Assembly: GCA_913044255.1 (NCBI GenBank)
Contig: CAJWOI010000133.1
Coordinates: 1-7,354, forward strand
Direction: 5' to 3'
Source: an uncultured Alphaproteobacteria bacterium
Lineage (GTDB): Bacteria > Pseudomonadota > Alphaproteobacteria > UBA7887
Length of the DNA: 7,354 bases
Below are positions 5,561 to 7,354 of the stretch, piece by piece. Numbering within the stretch: position 1 is the first letter of the stretch; every line of letters starts with the position of its first letter. The translations under genes were made by a program, and so were the position numbers. The notes beneath the pieces were generated by a model. It saw nothing but the letters and a program-made list of their open reading frames with translations. It searched no databases and was not told where the DNA came from.

Positions 5561-6319
5561 TCATGACTCCAACTCGGGCCCACCCCCAAGTTCTTCAACC
5601 ATATTAAAGACATCCAAGCAAACTTTACGAAGAAGTGTTTCGTCGGCACTCCGTAACACTAGGTTGGTCCCAAATCGCCCATCCTGATAAAACGGATAAC
5701 TGCCCATTTCAACACCCGGAAATTGGTCTTGAAGCGCACGTAATGGTTCCGCGATAACCCCTTCCGGCAAGCTCGCTACAACGGTCCGACTCAGCACAAG
5801 CGGCCCACCCATTAGGTCCTTCTTGCAACCATCAAACATATCTCTCATGATTCTAGGGACACCCGCCAAAACAAATACATTGTCCATTCGAAACCCTGGC
5901 GCACCTGAAACCGAATTCCGGATCAAGCTGGCGCCGACAGGAGCATTGGCCATACGCAATCGCGCGGCATTCAACTCCACACCATTGCGCTCACATAGAT
6001 CGGCGATTAACTCACGTGCTCTTTGGTTTTGCTCTAGTTCAACATTGAATGCCTTTGCAATGCACTCAGCCGTAATATCATCATGCGTTGGACCAATGCC
6101 GCCAGTAGTAAACACATAATCGTAAATCGAGCGACACGTATTAACTGTCGATACTATTGCGCCTTCAATGTCTGCGATGACTCGCGCTTCAACCAGCTCG
6201 ATCCCCATACCGGCGAGGTTGCTGGCGAGGAAATTCAAGTTCACATCCTGCGTTCGACCCGACAAAATTTCATTGCCAATAATTATTACGCAGGCGGTGG
6301 GTCGTTCCTTCATATCCAT
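5561..6319 (-). CDS. Competence/damage-inducible protein A homologue (molybdopterin-binding MoCF domain), short form
   Basis: A 252-residue protein of the CinA N-terminal (MoCF-biosynthesis, COG1058) family. The family motifs are visible: IIIGNEILSGRTQDVN (12-27), TTGGIGPTHDD (71-81), AAxLRMAxxPxGA-like at 118-130, and SGAPGF (138-143). It lacks the C-terminal PncC nicotinamide-nucleotide amidase domain of full-length CinA, which is usual for short alphaproteobacterial homologues, so it is not truncated. COG1058 domains of this kind have been associated with ADP-ribose or NAD-related pyrophosphatase activity; the function here is inferred. The ATG at 6317-6319 has GGAG about five bases upstream and is preferred to the in-frame ATG two codons later. 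A perfect TATAAT lies upstream on the same strand. The gene is divergent from sfsA. Confidence 0.93.
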   Translation of the reverse strand: MDMKERPTACVIIIGNEILSGRTQDVNLNFLASNLAGMGIELVEARVIADIEGAIVSTVNTCRSIYDYVFTTGGIGPTHDDITAECIAKAFNVELEQNQRARELIADLCERNGVELNAARLRMANAPVGASLIRNSVSGAPGFRMDNVFVLAGVPRIMRDMFDGCKKDLMGGPLVLSRTVVASLPEGVIAEPLRALQDQFPGVEMGSYPFYQDGRFGTNLVLRSADETLLRKVCLDVFNMVEELGGGPELES

Positions 6320-6341
6320 TAATACTCCAAACCAAAAACCA

Positions 6342-6370
6342 ATTATACCTTACTCAACTGCTCGGCCCAA
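6342..6370 (-). promoter_or_regulatory. Predicted promoter of the cinA-type gene
   Basis: On the minus strand a perfect TATAAT (6342-6347) lies 17 bases from TTGGGC (6365-6370), a weak -35. The start site would be near 6335, leaving a 16-base leader that contains the GGAG ribosome-binding site. A perfect small hairpin, CGGCC-CAA-GGCCG (6363-6375), overlaps the -35 and might be an operator. Confidence 0.5.
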
Positions 6371-6423
6371 GGCCGCTCCAAAACCCAATGGACCAAAAGC
6401 CTTGAACGATCTAAGCTTCTAGC

Positions 6424-7131
6424 ATGAAGTTTTCACATCCCCTGGTACGGGCACAACTTATCCGTCGCTACAAACGCTTTCTTGCCGATGCTCAGTTGGA
6501 AAACGGAAAACTTGTTACCGCGCATTGCGCCAACCCAGGCGCTATGACAGGGCTAACTGAGGTTGGAGCTGAGATCTGGCTTTCTCCAGCTCAGAATCCT
6601 GCTCGAAAATTGCGCTGGTCATGGGAGTTGATACGGGTTGGGAATACCCTAGTCGGGATCAACACGGCTCACCCAAATACCATTGTGGCTGAAGCAATAA
6701 ACTGTGGAAACATCCCCAGCCTTCTTGGTTACAAAAACATGCGCCGAGAAGTAAAATATGGGAAATCCTCTCGGATCGATATTTTGCTTGAAGACCCTGT
6801 CCAAGGAAAATGTTTCGTTGAAGTTAAAAATGTCCATTTGAAACGTGAACTAGGAGCCGAATTCCCGGATTCGGTTACTGCACGCGGAACCAAACATCTT
6901 CACGAACTTGTTGATATGGTTGCACAAGGATATCGTTCCGCCATGTTTTACCTTGTGCAACGTGAGGACTGCACGGATTTTCGCATCGCCGCCGATATTG
7001 ATCCTACCTACAACGCAGCATTTGAGGCAGCTTCGGAGAAAGGGGTAGAAACATTATGCTATTCATGTCTTTTAAACCCCTCCGAAATTGTGCTTGACCA
7101 ACCACTTCCGATCTTGCATGGACCTTTGTGA
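6424..7131 (+). CDS. sfsA: Sugar fermentation stimulation protein homologue SfsA
   Basis: A 235-residue SfsA, the normal length for the family. Recognisable blocks are the N-terminal OB-fold-like segment with HCANPGAM (34-41), REVKYGKSSRIDILL (108-122), FVEVKNV (131-137) and FPDSVTARGTKHLHEL (147-162), followed by MFYLVQR (174-180). Asp119, Glu133 and Lys135 match the nuclease-like D...ExK arrangement noted for the C-terminal half of the family. SfsA was named for stimulation of maltose metabolism in Escherichia coli and is described as DNA-binding; its biochemical role remains unsettled. The ATG gives the canonical N-terminus, but no clear Shine-Dalgarno precedes it. It is followed after 96 bases by map in the same direction, an association seen in other alphaproteobacteria as far as I recall. 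Confidence 0.96.
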   Translation: MKFSHPLVRAQLIRRYKRFLADAQLENGKLVTAHCANPGAMTGLTEVGAEIWLSPAQNPARKLRWSWELIRVGNTLVGINTAHPNTIVAEAINCGNIPSLLGYKNMRREVKYGKSSRIDILLEDPVQGKCFVEVKNVHLKRELGAEFPDSVTARGTKHLHELVDMVAQGYRSAMFYLVQREDCTDFRIAADIDPTYNAAFEAASEKGVETLCYSCLLNPSEIVLDQPLPILHGPL

Positions 7132-7227
7132 CATCTAAAATTGACAAGACTAGAGAATCATAAGTCCTGTGTTTTCGATAAGTTTTTGATTCCCAACCCC
7201 GCCACCGTTTCGTGGTAAGAGGCACGT

Positions 7228-7354
7228 ATGTCAGAGGACCTGTCACCCATCTCAACAAACGGGCGAGAAATAAAAATTCACGACAGCCAAGACTTCGTGG
7301 CAATGCGCCGAGCAGGGCTTTTAGCTGCCGAAGTCCTTGATTTTATAACTCCGC
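7228..7354 (+). CDS. map: Type I methionine aminopeptidase, N-terminal part
   Basis: The first 42 codons of a gene that runs off the right edge. The translation reaches IKIHDSQDFVAMRRAGLLAA (residues 14-33) and then EVLDFITP, the typical N-terminus of type I methionine aminopeptidase (F..MR.AG..AAEVLDFI). This cytoplasmic metalloenzyme removes the initiator methionine from new proteins. The metal-binding residues lie beyond the window. AAGAGG five bases before the ATG is a good ribosome-binding site. TTGACA at 7141-7146 could be a -35, but no matching -10 is seen, so the gene may be read from the sfsA transcript. Confidence 0.9.
   Translation, partial: MSEDLSPISTNGREIKIHDSQDFVAMRRAGLLAAEVLDFITP

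Noticed and set aside
7141..7192. Perfect TTGACA and a distant GAATCA/TGATTC inverted repeat before map
   Set aside because: No -10 element lies at a suitable distance, and the repeat is only six bases with a 26-base loop and no terminator T-run in the right place.

Overview
The window looks like a piece of an alphaproteobacterial chromosome, probably from a marine or other aquatic lineage. The signs are a TakP/DctP-type TRAP binding protein with a twin-arginine (Tat) signal, a Tat-exported intradiol dioxygenase, a short CinA-type protein beside sfsA and map, and moderate base composition. This placement is inferred from gene content only.

Left part (1-3054): three minus-strand genes are read in the order intradiol dioxygenase, TRAP binding protein, then an ACAD10/11-type phosphotransferase cut by the window edge. 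A divergent NADP-type short-chain dehydrogenase faces away from them across a 128-base intergenic region. They look like part of an uptake and catabolism locus for aromatic or organic acids, but no TRAP permease lies in the window.

Middle part (3197-5199) is the unusual region. An intact tRNA-Leu(UAA) is followed by two single-gene modules. The first holds an exported pentapeptide-repeat protein, the second a zinc-ribbon SAM methyltransferase, and each gene has its own plausible promoter. Each module ends in a copy of the 3' part of the same tRNA-Leu: a 21-base fragment at 4065-4085 and a 72-base copy lacking the D-arm at 5128-5199. This is the layout left by successive insertions at a tRNA 3' end, with no integrase remaining. 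The second copy keeps base pairing at every changed stem position, so it may be a tRNA-like RNA or the displaced ancestral tRNA. Just before it lies what looks like the C-terminal tail of an SPFH/stomatin-type protein.

Right part (5200-7354): a 361-base stretch without a recognisable gene, then a minus-strand short CinA-type gene and, divergently, sfsA followed by the start of map (methionine aminopeptidase). This looks like conserved chromosomal backbone.
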